The notes below the pieces were generated by a model. It had not been told where the DNA came from, searched no databases, and saw only the letters and a list, made by a program, of their open reading frames with translations. A program made the translations under genes and the position numbers. A stretch of DNA of 64,000 bases from contig CAYYRC010000003.1 of assembly GCA_964474045.1 (NCBI GenBank), positions 1-64,000 on the forward strand, in the 5' to 3' direction. The DNA is from JACJWR01 sp964474045 (lineage in GTDB: Bacteria; Actinomycetota; Actinomycetes; S36-B12; UBA10799). The number at the start of each line of letters is the position of its first letter. The stretch's first letter is position 1. Positions 41,541 to 50,152 of this stretch are shown piece after piece.

Positions 41541-42770
41541 GTGACTGCCGAACCCGCCGACGGTTCCGACCAAGCATCGACGGCGGCGGGCTCGGGAGTC
41601 GCGGACGCGAAGCCCGACAAACCGCGTCCGCCGCTCTTCACCTACCTGCTCATCCTCATCGTCGCGCTGCCGGTGGGGTACGTGCTCCTCACGATCATCC
41701 AGGAGCTCGTGCACCTGATCTGGATCGAGGGTGCCAACGACCTGAGCGGGCCACCGAAGTGGCTGCTGGTCCTCGGGCTTCCGACGGCGGCCGGCGTCGC
41801 CGTCGCCCTGCTGCGGCGGTACGGCCGGGAGGGTCACAACCCGCTCGACGGACTCGCCACCATCCCGGTCTGGTTCCGGCACTACCCGTCCCTCATCGGA
41901 GCCATCGTGGCGAGCCTGATCGGCGGCCTCGTGCTCGGCCCGGAGGTCGCGCTGGTGACGACCGGCTCCCTCGTCGGCTGCGAGATCGGCCGCTGGCGGA
42001 AGGTCGCCGACCTGCACCAGGCCATGATGGTGGGAATCCTGTCGGCCATCCTGGCGCTGTTCGTCGGGCCCCTGACCGGGGGCTCCTACAGCGTGGAGCC
42101 GAACTTCTCGTTCAAGCCCCAGTACCTGGTCGGCTCGGCCCTCGTGGGCCTCGCGGTGGGCGTCGTGCTGCTGGTCGGGAGGGTTCTCGCCGTGGGCCTC
42201 ACCGCCCTGCGCGGCGGCGACCGGCCCGCCGTGGTGCCGATGGCGATCATCGGCCTGGTGGTGGGCGGGGTGGCCTTGGCCTATAGCGAGTACAGCGGGC
42301 ACGAGGTCGGGCTCATCCTCACCAGCGGCGAGGAGATGGTCAAACCGCTCCTGGCACTGGGAACGGCCGGAGCCATCGGCCTCGCCGCGCTGGCCAAGTG
42401 GTTCGCCTACTCCCTCAGCATGGGCGGGGGCTTCCGCGGCGGACCCTACTTCCCGGCCCTCTTCGTCGGCGCCGCCGTCGGGCAGATCGCGGAGCTGACC
42501 TGGCCCTCGATGGCGGGCGGCGCCGCATCGGCCGGCATCGTCGCAGCCTTCGCCGTGATCATGCACGGCTCCTGGCGGGCCACCCTCATCCTCGGCGTGG
42601 TCATCGGGTTCCTGGTGGGCACCTGGCAAGTCGTCGCGCTCACCGTCGTCGGCGCCCTATTCGCCAGGCTCATCCCCGGGCTCAAGCTGCCCAAGAAGCT
42701 GTCACCCCCGCCCGACCGACCGGACCCCCGGCACGACGCGGCCCCGGCCGTCACGGCGCCTGCGGCGTAG
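41541..42770 (+). CDS. CLC-type chloride channel/transporter, divergent
   Basis: A 409-residue membrane protein with about ten hydrophobic helices. Aligned with CLC proteins it keeps the gating-glutamate region as LVLGPEVALVTTGS (normally G-x-E-G-P) and the late signature as GGGFRGGPYFPALFVGAAVG. The first helix pair is shortened. The C-terminus is Pro-rich and cytosolic, without CBS domains. The altered glutamate motif means transport properties cannot be predicted. GTG 41541 follows GCAGGAGAC. Confidence 0.8.
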   Translation: MTAEPADGSDQASTAAGSGVADAKPDKPRPPLFTYLLILIVALPVGYVLLTIIQELVHLIWIEGANDLSGPPKWLLVLGLPTAAGVAVALLRRYGREGHNPLDGLATIPVWFRHYPSLIGAIVASLIGGLVLGPEVALVTTGSLVGCEIGRWRKVADLHQAMMVGILSAILALFVGPLTGGSYSVEPNFSFKPQYLVGSALVGLAVGVVLLVGRVLAVGLTALRGGDRPAVVPMAIIGLVVGGVALAYSEYSGHEVGLILTSGEEMVKPLLALGTAGAIGLAALAKWFAYSLSMGGGFRGGPYFPALFVGAAVGQIAELTWPSMAGGAASAGIVAAFAVIMHGSWRATLILGVVIGFLVGTWQVVALTVVGALFARLIPGLKLPKKLSPPPDRPDPRHDAAPAVTAPAA

Positions 42771-42778
42771 GCCCAACC

Positions 42779-43489
42779 ATGACCGCCCAGGCTCGACGAC
42801 ACCCAGACCGGATGACGCCCGGGGAGTCCCTGCAGGCGGTCCTGTGGGACATGGACGGCACCCTGGTGCGCACCGAGGAGTTGTGGATGGCCGCCGAGGA
42901 GAACACCATGGCGGCCTTTGGCGGACACTGGGACGCCCAGGACCAGGCGGTCGCGGTGGGCGGTCCGGTGGACAGGGTCCTGGAGTACATGGCTGAGCGC
43001 GTCGGGCGCCCCGTGGACGAGGTTGGCGCCAAGATCGTCGGCGAGATCGAGCACCTGATGCGCACCGAGCACATCCCGTGGATGCCTGGTGCCCGCGAGC
43101 TGCACCGCGAGCTCACAGCGGCGGGTGTCCCGCAGGCCCTGGTGTCGAACTCCTGGCGCGGCCTGATGGACACCGCGCTGCAGGAGCTTGACACGAGCTT
43201 CGACGTGGTCATCGCCGGCGACGAGGTGGAGCGGCCCAAGCCCGACCCGTTTCCCTATCTGCATGCCTGCGAGCGCCTGGGCGTCGATCCCGCGGCGACG
43301 GTGGTGCTCGAGGACTCGCCCACGGGCGTGGCGGCAGCAATTGGCGCGGGCTGCTGGGTGGTGGGGATACCGCACGTCAGCGACATCGCCCCGGGCCCGC
43401 GCCTGGTGCTGGTGGACTCGCTCGTGGGACTCACCGCGGACGGTCTTGCGCAGCTGGTCGGCCAAGGCCGGCTGCCGGTCAGTGGGTGA
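42779..43489 (+). CDS. HAD superfamily hydrolase (beta-phosphoglucomutase-like)
   Basis: A 236-residue phosphatase with a small helical cap. Motif I is VLWDMDGTLVRTEE (both Asp), motif II is VSNSWRG, motif III is RPKPDPFPY and motif IV is VLEDSPTGVAAAIGAG. Such enzymes hydrolyse small phosphate esters; the substrate cannot be told. The ATG at 42779 starts nine bases after the CLC gene stop, so it probably shares that transcript. It converges on the ABC permease gene. Confidence 0.9.
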   Translation: MTAQARRHPDRMTPGESLQAVLWDMDGTLVRTEELWMAAEENTMAAFGGHWDAQDQAVAVGGPVDRVLEYMAERVGRPVDEVGAKIVGEIEHLMRTEHIPWMPGARELHRELTAAGVPQALVSNSWRGLMDTALQELDTSFDVVIAGDEVERPKPDPFPYLHACERLGVDPAATVVLEDSPTGVAAAIGAGCWVVGIPHVSDIAPGPRLVLVDSLVGLTADGLAQLVGQGRLPVSG

Positions 43490-43498
43490 CGCCGTCGC

Positions 43499-46063
43499 TC
43501 AATCCGTGGCGATCGCCCGGAGCACGTTGAGCCGCGAGGCGCGGAAGGCCGGCCACAGGGCCGCCACCACGCCGCCCAGGGCGGAGATCACGAGGAAGAA
43601 CAGCAACTGGCCGGCGCTGATGCCGAGTTCGCTGATGCCCTGCTCCGCCAGCACCCGCTGCAGTCCGATCCCGTAGAGCACTCCGATGAGCATGCCCAGT
43701 GCGCTGCCGAGGACGGCGATGAGCACAGACTCGACCAGGATCATGCGCCTGATCTGCGATCGCGTGGTGCCGACAGCGCGCAGCAGTCCGATCTCGCGGG
43801 TGCGCTCGAAGACGCTCAGCGCGAGCGTGTTGACGATGCCGAGGAAGGCGATGAGCACCGCGAGCACCAGCAGGGCCACGATGAACGCCAGCAGCTGGTT
43901 GATCTGATCCCGGATCTGGGCCTTGAACTCGGACTGGTCGCTGAGCGCCACCACCGGGTAAGCCGTGAGGACCTGCTCGATGCTGGCGCGCACCGCGGCC
44001 TTGTCGGCCCCCGGGGCGACCTTGACATAGACCGCCGAATCCTGGTCCGGAGCGCCCAGCACCTTGGCTGAGGCCATGCCCGCGGCCCAGCCGGTGAAAA
44101 AGCCGGCGGGCTCGTACAGCCCGACGATCGTCATCGGGATGGGGCCGGTGAGCGGCGTGATCGTCGGTGTCGATCCCAGGCCGAAGCCGGTCTGCTCCGA
44201 CGTCTTGGTGTCGACGATGACGGTGCCGGGGGTGTTGAGGGCATTGAGGGTCCCCTGCGTCACGTCGAAGGTGAGCACTTCCTGGATCTTGGCGGGGTCC
44301 ACCAGCGTGATCACGGTGACGCCGCCGTCGGCGCTGGTCGAGCCGGGAGCACGGGCCACGGCGGACTTGACCGGGGTCGACACCCCGACTCCTGGCAGCG
44401 CGGCGATCTGCTCGGCGATCGTCGTCGGGAACGGCTGGAAGCTCGAGCCCAGGATCACGAAGTCGGCGCCGATCACCTTGTCCACCACCGCGTCGGTGGA
44501 CTTGATGGTGGACGACGCCAACACACTCAGGGCGCTGATGAGGGCCAGGCCGATCATCAGCGCACCGGCGGTCGCGGCCGTGCGGCGCGGGTTGCGCCGA
44601 GCGTTCTCGATCGCCAGCCTGCCGACGGCGGATCGGCGGAAGGGCAGTCCGATGATCGGCACCAGCAGGCGAGCTGCCAGCGGTGCCAGGGCAAGTGCGG
44701 CGAAGATGGCCGCCAGGGCGCTGGCCCCCAGGATTTGGGCTGCCTTGGTGCCGCCGCCAGGTATGGAAAGCGCCCAGGCGCCCATGCCGATGGCGACGAG
44801 CAGCAGGATCGTCCCCACGATCCCGCGCCGTCGCAGCGACTTGGCCGCCGGCGTGGCATCGGAGCGCATGGCCGCGACAGGGGCGATGGAAGCTGCCCGC
44901 TGCGCGGGGATGAGGGCGCTGATGAGGGTGACGACGAGGCCGATCCCGTAGGCCACCGCAAAGGTCCGTGGGAGCAGCACCAGGCCGGTGCCCGGCAGCG
45001 GCGCGCCCAGTGCCGCGAACAGCCCGCGCAGGCCCTGGGACACCCCGATCCCCACCAGTAGCCCCACCGTGGCGGCGACGATCGCCACCACCAGCGCCTC
45101 GACGAGCACCGAGGTGCGGACCTGGCGCCGCGTCGCCCCGATCGCCCGCATCAGTGCGAGCTCTCGGGTGCGCTGAGCCACCAGGATCGAGAACGTGTTG
45201 TAGATCAGGAACGCCGACACGAAGAGCGCGATCAGGCCGAACACCAGCAGGAAGGTGTTGAGGAAGCCCAGGCGCTCATTGAGGCTGCGGGAGAGGTCGC
45301 TGGAGGTTTGCTCGCCGGTCTGGGAGGACACGTCAGGCGGCAGGATGGCCATGACCTGCTGCTGCAGGTCGGCCTGCGAGACGCCGGGCTTGGCAGTCAC
45401 CCGGATCGACGTGACCTCACCGGGCTTGGTCAGCAACGACTCGGCGGTGGCCAGATCCCAGAGCACCGTGGAGCCGCCCGAGCCGAGCGCCGACAAGGTG
45501 CCCTCGGCCAGCCCGCTGATCGTCGGTTTCTGGATGGTGCCGTTGGGCAGCAGGACCTCAACCTGCTGCCCGACCTGCAACCCCGCCTTCTCAGCCGAAG
45601 TCTGGTCCAGCACGACCTGATCGGGCGCGGCCGGCGCTGCACCGGAGGCCAGCTTCCACAGCTGCAGCGACGGCGCCGTGGTCCAGCTGTCGCCGGTCCC
45701 GACGCTACCGGGTCCCATCTGCGCCATGACCGGCTTGCCGTCGGGGCCCAGTACCGTGACGTTGCGCACCTGGACGACTCCCGCGGCCTCGGCAGTACCC
45801 GGCAAGGCGCTGATGGTGTCCACCAGGCTCTGCGGCAGCGTGCGCACCGTGGTGTCCGCGCTCATGCGGGTCTGGAAGGCCTGCTGCGGTCGGACGACGA
45901 GGTCGGACTGGCCGGCCTTGGTCAGATCACTGAAGGCCTGCTTGAGCGAGTCGGTGAAGATGAACGTGCCCGCGACGAAGGCCACGCCGAGCACGATCGA
46001 CAGCGCCGACAGCGCGAGGCGCACCTTGTACGCGAAGAGGGCCCGCAGGGTTGCGCGCAGCAT
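43499..46063 (-). CDS. ABC transporter permease with two FtsX domains
   Basis: An 854-residue membrane protein. An N-terminal helix (about 17-40) is followed by an extracytoplasmic MacB-like region, an FtsX domain with three helices (about 265-380), two more helices with a large extracytoplasmic region, then a second FtsX domain (about 720-850) with LSVFERTREIGLLRAVGTTRSQI. This MacB/LolC-like double-FtsX layout is common in actinobacterial exporters of lipids, peptides or lipoproteins. The ATPase gene lies three bases upstream. Confidence 0.92.
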   Translation of the reverse strand: MLRATLRALFAYKVRLALSALSIVLGVAFVAGTFIFTDSLKQAFSDLTKAGQSDLVVRPQQAFQTRMSADTTVRTLPQSLVDTISALPGTAEAAGVVQVRNVTVLGPDGKPVMAQMGPGSVGTGDSWTTAPSLQLWKLASGAAPAAPDQVVLDQTSAEKAGLQVGQQVEVLLPNGTIQKPTISGLAEGTLSALGSGGSTVLWDLATAESLLTKPGEVTSIRVTAKPGVSQADLQQQVMAILPPDVSSQTGEQTSSDLSRSLNERLGFLNTFLLVFGLIALFVSAFLIYNTFSILVAQRTRELALMRAIGATRRQVRTSVLVEALVVAIVAATVGLLVGIGVSQGLRGLFAALGAPLPGTGLVLLPRTFAVAYGIGLVVTLISALIPAQRAASIAPVAAMRSDATPAAKSLRRRGIVGTILLLVAIGMGAWALSIPGGGTKAAQILGASALAAIFAALALAPLAARLLVPIIGLPFRRSAVGRLAIENARRNPRRTAATAGALMIGLALISALSVLASSTIKSTDAVVDKVIGADFVILGSSFQPFPTTIAEQIAALPGVGVSTPVKSAVARAPGSTSADGGVTVITLVDPAKIQEVLTFDVTQGTLNALNTPGTVIVDTKTSEQTGFGLGSTPTITPLTGPIPMTIVGLYEPAGFFTGWAAGMASAKVLGAPDQDSAVYVKVAPGADKAAVRASIEQVLTAYPVVALSDQSEFKAQIRDQINQLLAFIVALLVLAVLIAFLGIVNTLALSVFERTREIGLLRAVGTTRSQIRRMILVESVLIAVLGSALGMLIGVLYGIGLQRVLAEQGISELGISAGQLLFFLVISALGGVVAALWPAFRASRLNVLRAIATD

Positions 46064-46066
46064 GGG

Positions 46067-46882
46067 TCAGCCGGCCTCGGGCGCGGCGGCCTCCGCCGAC
46101 CAGGTGGCATCAACCACTTCCGCCACGACCTCCGCCTCGCCGTCGGCCGCCTGCGAGGTGTCCAGGCTCTTCATCTTGTCCAGCACGCCCTCGGCTGTGG
46201 GCTTGCGGATCGAGTCGACGATCTGGCCGTCGCTGAGGAAGATCACGCGGTCGGCGTAGGCCGCGGCGCTGGGCTCGTGGGTGACCATCACGATCGTCTG
46301 GTGGAACTCGTCGACGCTGCGGCGCAGGAAGCCCAGCACCTCGGCCGAGGCGGTCGAGTCAAGGTTTCCGGTGGGCTCGTCCGCGAAGATGATCGCCGGT
46401 CGGCTGACCAGAGCCCGGGCACAGGCCACGCGCTGCTGCTGGCCGCCGGACAGCTCGCTCGGACGATGCGTCAGCCGGTCGCGCAGGCCGACGGTGTCCA
46501 CGACCGTGTCGAACCAGCCGGGGTCGGGCTTGCGCCCGGCGATGTCGAGGGGGAGTGTGATGTTCTCCGCGGCGGTCAGCGTCGGGATCAGGTTGAAGCT
46601 CTGGAAGATGAAGCCGACCTCGTCGCGGCGCAGCTGCGTGAGCGCCTTGTCGCCCAGCGACGAGAGCGCGGTGTCGCCCAGGAAGACCTCACCGCCGCTG
46701 ATCGAGTCGAGGCCCGCCAGGCAGTGCATGAGCGTGCTCTTGCCGCTGCCGGAAGGACCCATGATCGCGGTGAACTCACCCTGGACGAGCGACACCGAAA
46801 CCGACCTCAGCGCAACGACCTCCATCGCGCCCTGGCCATAGATCTTGGTCAGGTTCTCGGCTCTCGCTGCTGGCTTGGGCAT
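46067..46882 (-). CDS. ABC transporter ATP-binding protein (MacB/LolD type)
   Basis: A 271-residue ATPase. Walker A is MGPSGSGKSTLMH, the Q-loop region is FIFQSFNLIP, the signature is PSELSGGQQQRVACARAL and Walker B is IIFADEPTGNLDS, followed by the H-loop VMVTHEPSAA. It pairs with the double-FtsX permease to form a mechanotransmission-type transporter. The substrate is unknown. Confidence 0.95.
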   Translation of the reverse strand: MPKPAARAENLTKIYGQGAMEVVALRSVSVSLVQGEFTAIMGPSGSGKSTLMHCLAGLDSISGGEVFLGDTALSSLGDKALTQLRRDEVGFIFQSFNLIPTLTAAENITLPLDIAGRKPDPGWFDTVVDTVGLRDRLTHRPSELSGGQQQRVACARALVSRPAIIFADEPTGNLDSTASAEVLGFLRRSVDEFHQTIVMVTHEPSAAAYADRVIFLSDGQIVDSIRKPTAEGVLDKMKSLDTSQAADGEAEVVAEVVDATWSAEAAAPEAG

Positions 46883-46888
46883 GAGTAG

Positions 46889-46894
46889 ACGCTA
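46889..46894 (-). promoter_or_regulatory. -10 box, ABC transporter operon
   Basis: TAGCGT on the minus strand ends 6 nt before the ATG at 46882. It overlaps the 3' end of the upstream nuclease gene. Confidence 0.55.
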
Positions 46895-47878
46895 CCTGAC
46901 CTGGCCCGACGTGCCACCCGCTCGGGCGTGCGCGGGCAGCGGGAGGGCCTCGCCGCCTTGCGCCGGGCACACCGGGGCGAAGGAGCACCAGCGGCACAGC
47001 GGCCCCGGTCGTGGCGTCCAGCCCTCGGACTGCATCACCGCGACCATCGACGCCCACAGCGCCCGCAGCTTGCCCTCGAACGCCTCGAGGTCCTCTGGGT
47101 CCGGCTGGAACCGGAGCACCTCGCCCGACCCCAGGTACGTCAGCTGCAGCAGCCGCGGCAGCGTCCCGGTCATGCGCCAGACCACCAGCGCGTAGAAGCG
47201 CAGCTGGAACATCGCCTTCTGCTCGTAGGCGGGGCGGGGGGCCCGGCCCGTCTTGTAGTCGACGATGCGGACGCCGGCGCCGGGGGCGATGTCCACCCGG
47301 TCCACGAATCCGCGCAGCAAGGGCCCGTCAGGCAGCTCGTACTCGACGTGCAGCTCGCGATGCGCCGGTTCCAGCGCCGTCGGATCCTCCATGGTGAAGT
47401 ACGTGGCGAGCAGCGGCTCGGCGGTGGCCAACCAGGCGGCGACATCCGTTGGCTTGGGGTCGCCCTCCGGTGCCAGCAGCCGCAGCGTCTCGGGGGAGTC
47501 GGCGGCGATCTGCTCCCAGGAGTCAGGGAGCAGGCCGACAGCCCGCTGCATCGTCCGCTGCGGCGCAGGCAGGTCGAACAGCTGCTCGAGCACGGAGTGC
47601 ACCAGCGTTCCGCGCACCATCGGCGCCGAGGGCTGCTCGGGCAGCCGATCGATTGCCCGGTAGCGGTAGAGCAGGGGGCAGGTCGTGAAGTCGCCGGCGC
47701 GCGACGGCGACAGGGCCCCCAGCACCGGATGTCCGGGCCGGCGCACGGCGACCCACGCCTCCGGCGACGGCAGCCGCAGGTGGGCGTCGGTCGCCGGCGG
47801 CAAGTGGAGTCCAGGTCGCGGCGCCGGGGCAGAACCCCGCTCGGGGGCGGACGCAGACGAAGGACCGGTTGCAGGCAC
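46892..47878 (-). CDS. RecB family exonuclease with 4Fe-4S-type cysteines
   Basis: A 328-residue PD-(D/E)XK nuclease like the C-terminal domain of AddB/RecB. The core is LLRGFVDRVDIAPGAGVRIVDYKTGRAP (Asp, Asp-Tyr-Lys), with Gln/Tyr in QKAMFQLRFYALV and HSVLEQLF upstream. Four cysteines, one in DFTTCPLLYRYR and three in LCRWCSFAPVCPAQ, match the iron-sulfur clamp of AddB. The location next to trmI and the proteasome genes matches the Rv2119-like nuclease of mycobacteria. The role is likely DNA repair; no helicase domain is attached. Confidence 0.9.
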   Translation of the reverse strand: MPATGPSSASAPERGSAPAPRPGLHLPPATDAHLRLPSPEAWVAVRRPGHPVLGALSPSRAGDFTTCPLLYRYRAIDRLPEQPSAPMVRGTLVHSVLEQLFDLPAPQRTMQRAVGLLPDSWEQIAADSPETLRLLAPEGDPKPTDVAAWLATAEPLLATYFTMEDPTALEPAHRELHVEYELPDGPLLRGFVDRVDIAPGAGVRIVDYKTGRAPRPAYEQKAMFQLRFYALVVWRMTGTLPRLLQLTYLGSGEVLRFQPDPEDLEAFEGKLRALWASMVAVMQSEGWTPRPGPLCRWCSFAPVCPAQGGEALPLPAHARAGGTSGQVR

Positions 47879-47884
47879 GCCACG

Positions 47885-47890
47885 ACCCTA
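47885..47890 (-). promoter_or_regulatory. -10 box, RecB-family nuclease gene
   Basis: TAGGGT on the minus strand ends 6 nt before the GTG at 47878. Confidence 0.55.
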
Positions 47891-47914
47891 CGACGACCCT
47901 CCGACGCCTTCGCG

Positions 47915-47978
47915 TTTGCGCCACTTCTCGTCGCTCGCGCCCGGTAGACACGGCGCAGACGGCCGCAAGTGGCGCAAA
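47915..47978. repeat. 64-bp palindromic repeat, copy 3 (decayed)
   Basis: It has the same 25-14-25 layout as the copies at 2062 and 3268. The outer 12 bp of the stem (TTTGCGCCACTT) pair perfectly, the inner stem has diverged, and the loop CCCGGTAGACACGG keeps 13 of 14 positions. It lies between the M50 protease stop and the nuclease promoter, in the same loop orientation as copy 2. Confidence 0.8.
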
Positions 47979-48002
47979 CCCAGGCGGGCGATAGGGGGCC
48001 GC

Positions 48003-49109
48003 TCAGGCCAGCGCCTGCTCCACATCGGCGATGAACAGCACGCCGTAGATCGCCCCGGCGCCGTCGTGGACGAGCACGGCCGGGGCGCCGGCGGCCTGCA
48101 GGGCGGCCACCAGGTCCTCGCCGGACAGTGCCGCGCTGACGGCAGCCGCCGGCAGCGGCGTGGCCAATGCGCCCACCGTCACCCAGGGCCGTCGGTCGGC
48201 GGGTGTTGCGGCGGCCGCGGTGGCATCCACCACGCCCGTCGGCCGGCCATCGTCATCGACGACGACGATCGCCCCCGCCTGCGCCTGCGTCATGCGCTGC
48301 TCGGCGAGGGCCAGCGACTCGGGCCCGCGGGCCGGCACCGCCCTTCGAGCCAGGGCGCCGGCCTGAAGACCCGGAATCTTGGCCTCGAACGTCGCGGCCC
48401 GCAGCGACGCGGTGGCGCCCACCCAGACGAAGACCCCGAAGACGCAGGCCACCAGCACGTTGACGAGGTCCAGCCGCCCGCCCAGGGCCAATCCGAGGGG
48501 CACCCCCACGCAGACCAGCGCGATGATGCGCCCGAACCATGCCGCGACCACGGTGCCGCGGTACTCGCTTCCCGTCAGACCCCACACCGCAGCCCGCACG
48601 ATGCCGCCGCCATCCAGGGGCAGCCCCGGGAGGAGGTTGAGGATGCCGAGCAGCAGGTTGGTCCAGGCCAGCGCCTTGAGCACCACGACGACGACGCCCG
48701 GCACCTGCCCCAACAGCAGGTTCGCGCCGAGTTCGCAGAGCCCGGCCACGCCCAGGGTGGTCAGCGGCCCGCTGGCCGCGATGAGGCCTTCGCGCATGGC
48801 GGTCAGCCCGGCCCGCTCATAGACGGTGAACCCGCCGAGGATCCACAGGGTGATGCCCCGGACGCCGTGGCCGAGCCCCCGGGCGGTCAGGCCGTGGGCC
48901 AGCTCGTGCGCCAGGATCGACGCGTACAGCCCCAGCGCGAACACGATGGCCGCCCACACGCCCGAGCCCGCCACCGAGAACGTCGGCGTCCACAACCACG
49001 CGACCAGCGCCACCCCCGCCAGCCCCGACAACGGCACCCGCACAGGCATGCCGAACAGGCGGAAGCGCAGACCCGAGCCTGATTGCCCGTCGTCCTGCGC
49101 GTCAGCCAT
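48003..49109 (-). CDS. Site-2-type M50 metalloprotease with CBS-like pair
   Basis: A 368-residue intramembrane protease. The zinc motif HELAH is in ASILAHELAHGLTARGLGHG, and the third ligand region is LNLLPGLPLDGGGIVRA. About six hydrophobic helices precede a soluble C-terminus (about 245-368) resembling a CBS pair (AGAIVVVDDDGRPTGVVD and APAVLVHDGAGAIYGVLF), which may bind nucleotides. The start is the ATG at 49109 with a -10 box seven bases upstream; the frame extends far upstream through trmI and is not coding there. Confidence 0.92.
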   Translation of the reverse strand: MADAQDDGQSGSGLRFRLFGMPVRVPLSGLAGVALVAWLWTPTFSVAGSGVWAAIVFALGLYASILAHELAHGLTARGLGHGVRGITLWILGGFTVYERAGLTAMREGLIAASGPLTTLGVAGLCELGANLLLGQVPGVVVVVLKALAWTNLLLGILNLLPGLPLDGGGIVRAAVWGLTGSEYRGTVVAAWFGRIIALVCVGVPLGLALGGRLDLVNVLVACVFGVFVWVGATASLRAATFEAKIPGLQAGALARRAVPARGPESLALAEQRMTQAQAGAIVVVDDDGRPTGVVDATAAAATPADRRPWVTVGALATPLPAAAVSAALSGEDLVAALQAAGAPAVLVHDGAGAIYGVLFIADVEQALA

Positions 49110-49116
49110 GGGTGCG

Positions 49117-49122
49117 ACCCTA
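49117..49122 (-). promoter_or_regulatory. -10 box, M50 protease gene
   Basis: TAGGGT on the minus strand ends 7 nt before the ATG at 49109, back-to-back with the trmI promoter. Confidence 0.55.
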
Positions 49123-49141
49123 CCCGCGCCCGGGTGAGCCG

Positions 49142-49147
49142 TACGCT
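49142..49147 (+). promoter_or_regulatory. -10 box, trmI
   Basis: TACGCT ends 7 nt before the ATG at 49155. Confidence 0.5.
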
Positions 49148-49154
49148 CGTCGCC

Positions 49155-50048
49155 ATGACGGCCATCGGTGCATCGGCGCGGCGCGGACCGCTGCGGGCCG
49201 GGGACCGCGTCCAGCTGACCGACCCGAAGGGCCGCCTGCACACCATCACGCTGATCGCGGGCAAGCAGTTCCACACCGCCAAGGGCGCGCTCGCCCACGA
49301 CGACCTGATCGGGCGGCCGGAGGGGATCGTCGTCACCAGCAGCAAGGGCACGGCCTACTTGGCCCAGCGCCCGCTGCTGGGGGACTTCGTGCTGTCGATG
49401 CCGCGCGGCGCCACCGTGATCTACCCCAAGGACGCGGCCCTGATCGTGGGCCTCGCCGACGTCTACCCAGGCGCCCGGGTGGTGGAGGCCGGCGCCGGGT
49501 CGGGGGCGCTGACGTGCAGCCTGCTGCGGGCGGTCGGCGACACCGGTGCGGTGCACTCGTTCGAGCGGCGCGAGGACTTCGCCGCAGTGGCCGCCAGGAA
49601 TGTGGAGACATTCTTCGGCGACGAGCACCCGGCCTGGCGGCTCACTGTCGGCGACCTGGCCGACCAGGTGGAGGGCGGCGCCGTCGAGCGGGGCTGGGCC
49701 GACCGCATGGTCCTGGACATGCTGGCGCCGTGGGACTGCGTCGGCGCGGCCGCCCACGCGTTGGCGGCCGGCGGCGTGCTCTGCGCCTATGTGGCCACCA
49801 CCACGCAGCTGTCCCGGGTGGTCGAGACCCTGCGGGCCGACGGGCGCTGGACCGAGCCGCAGTCCATGGAGCTCATGGTGCGCAACTGGCACGTGGAGGG
49901 GCTGGCGGTGAGGCCGTCGCACCGCATGGTCGGGCACACCGGGTTCCTGGTCTTCACGCGGCGGCTGGCCGACGGCACCGAGCTGCCGGCGCGCAGGATC
50001 CGACCCGCGAAGGGAGCCTACGGCGACGACTGGGTGCCGCCGGCCTGA
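49155..50048 (+). CDS. trmI: tRNA (adenine-58-N1)-methyltransferase TrmI
   Basis: A 297-residue SAM enzyme making m1A58 in the T-loop of tRNAs. The N-terminal beta domain has HTITLIAGKQFHTAKGALAHDDLIG. The catalytic domain has VVEAGAGSGALTCSLLRAVG for SAM, HSFERREDF and the substrate Asp region MVLDMLAPWD. Synteny with mpa and the RecB-like nuclease agrees with Rv2118c of mycobacteria. It is divergent from the M50 protease with both -10 boxes inside 45 bases. Confidence 0.96.
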   Translation: MTAIGASARRGPLRAGDRVQLTDPKGRLHTITLIAGKQFHTAKGALAHDDLIGRPEGIVVTSSKGTAYLAQRPLLGDFVLSMPRGATVIYPKDAALIVGLADVYPGARVVEAGAGSGALTCSLLRAVGDTGAVHSFERREDFAAVAARNVETFFGDEHPAWRLTVGDLADQVEGGAVERGWADRMVLDMLAPWDCVGAAAHALAAGGVLCAYVATTTQLSRVVETLRADGRWTEPQSMELMVRNWHVEGLAVRPSHRMVGHTGFLVFTRRLADGTELPARRIRPAKGAYGDDWVPPA

Positions 50049-50152
50049 CGCCGGACTACGTCGAAAGAGTGGCAATTCCCCGTTCGCTGGGTAGGGTCTT
50101 CGCACGGGCGCGCATCCCCAGCGCGGTCGGCTGGACGAGCACGGAGGCGGAT

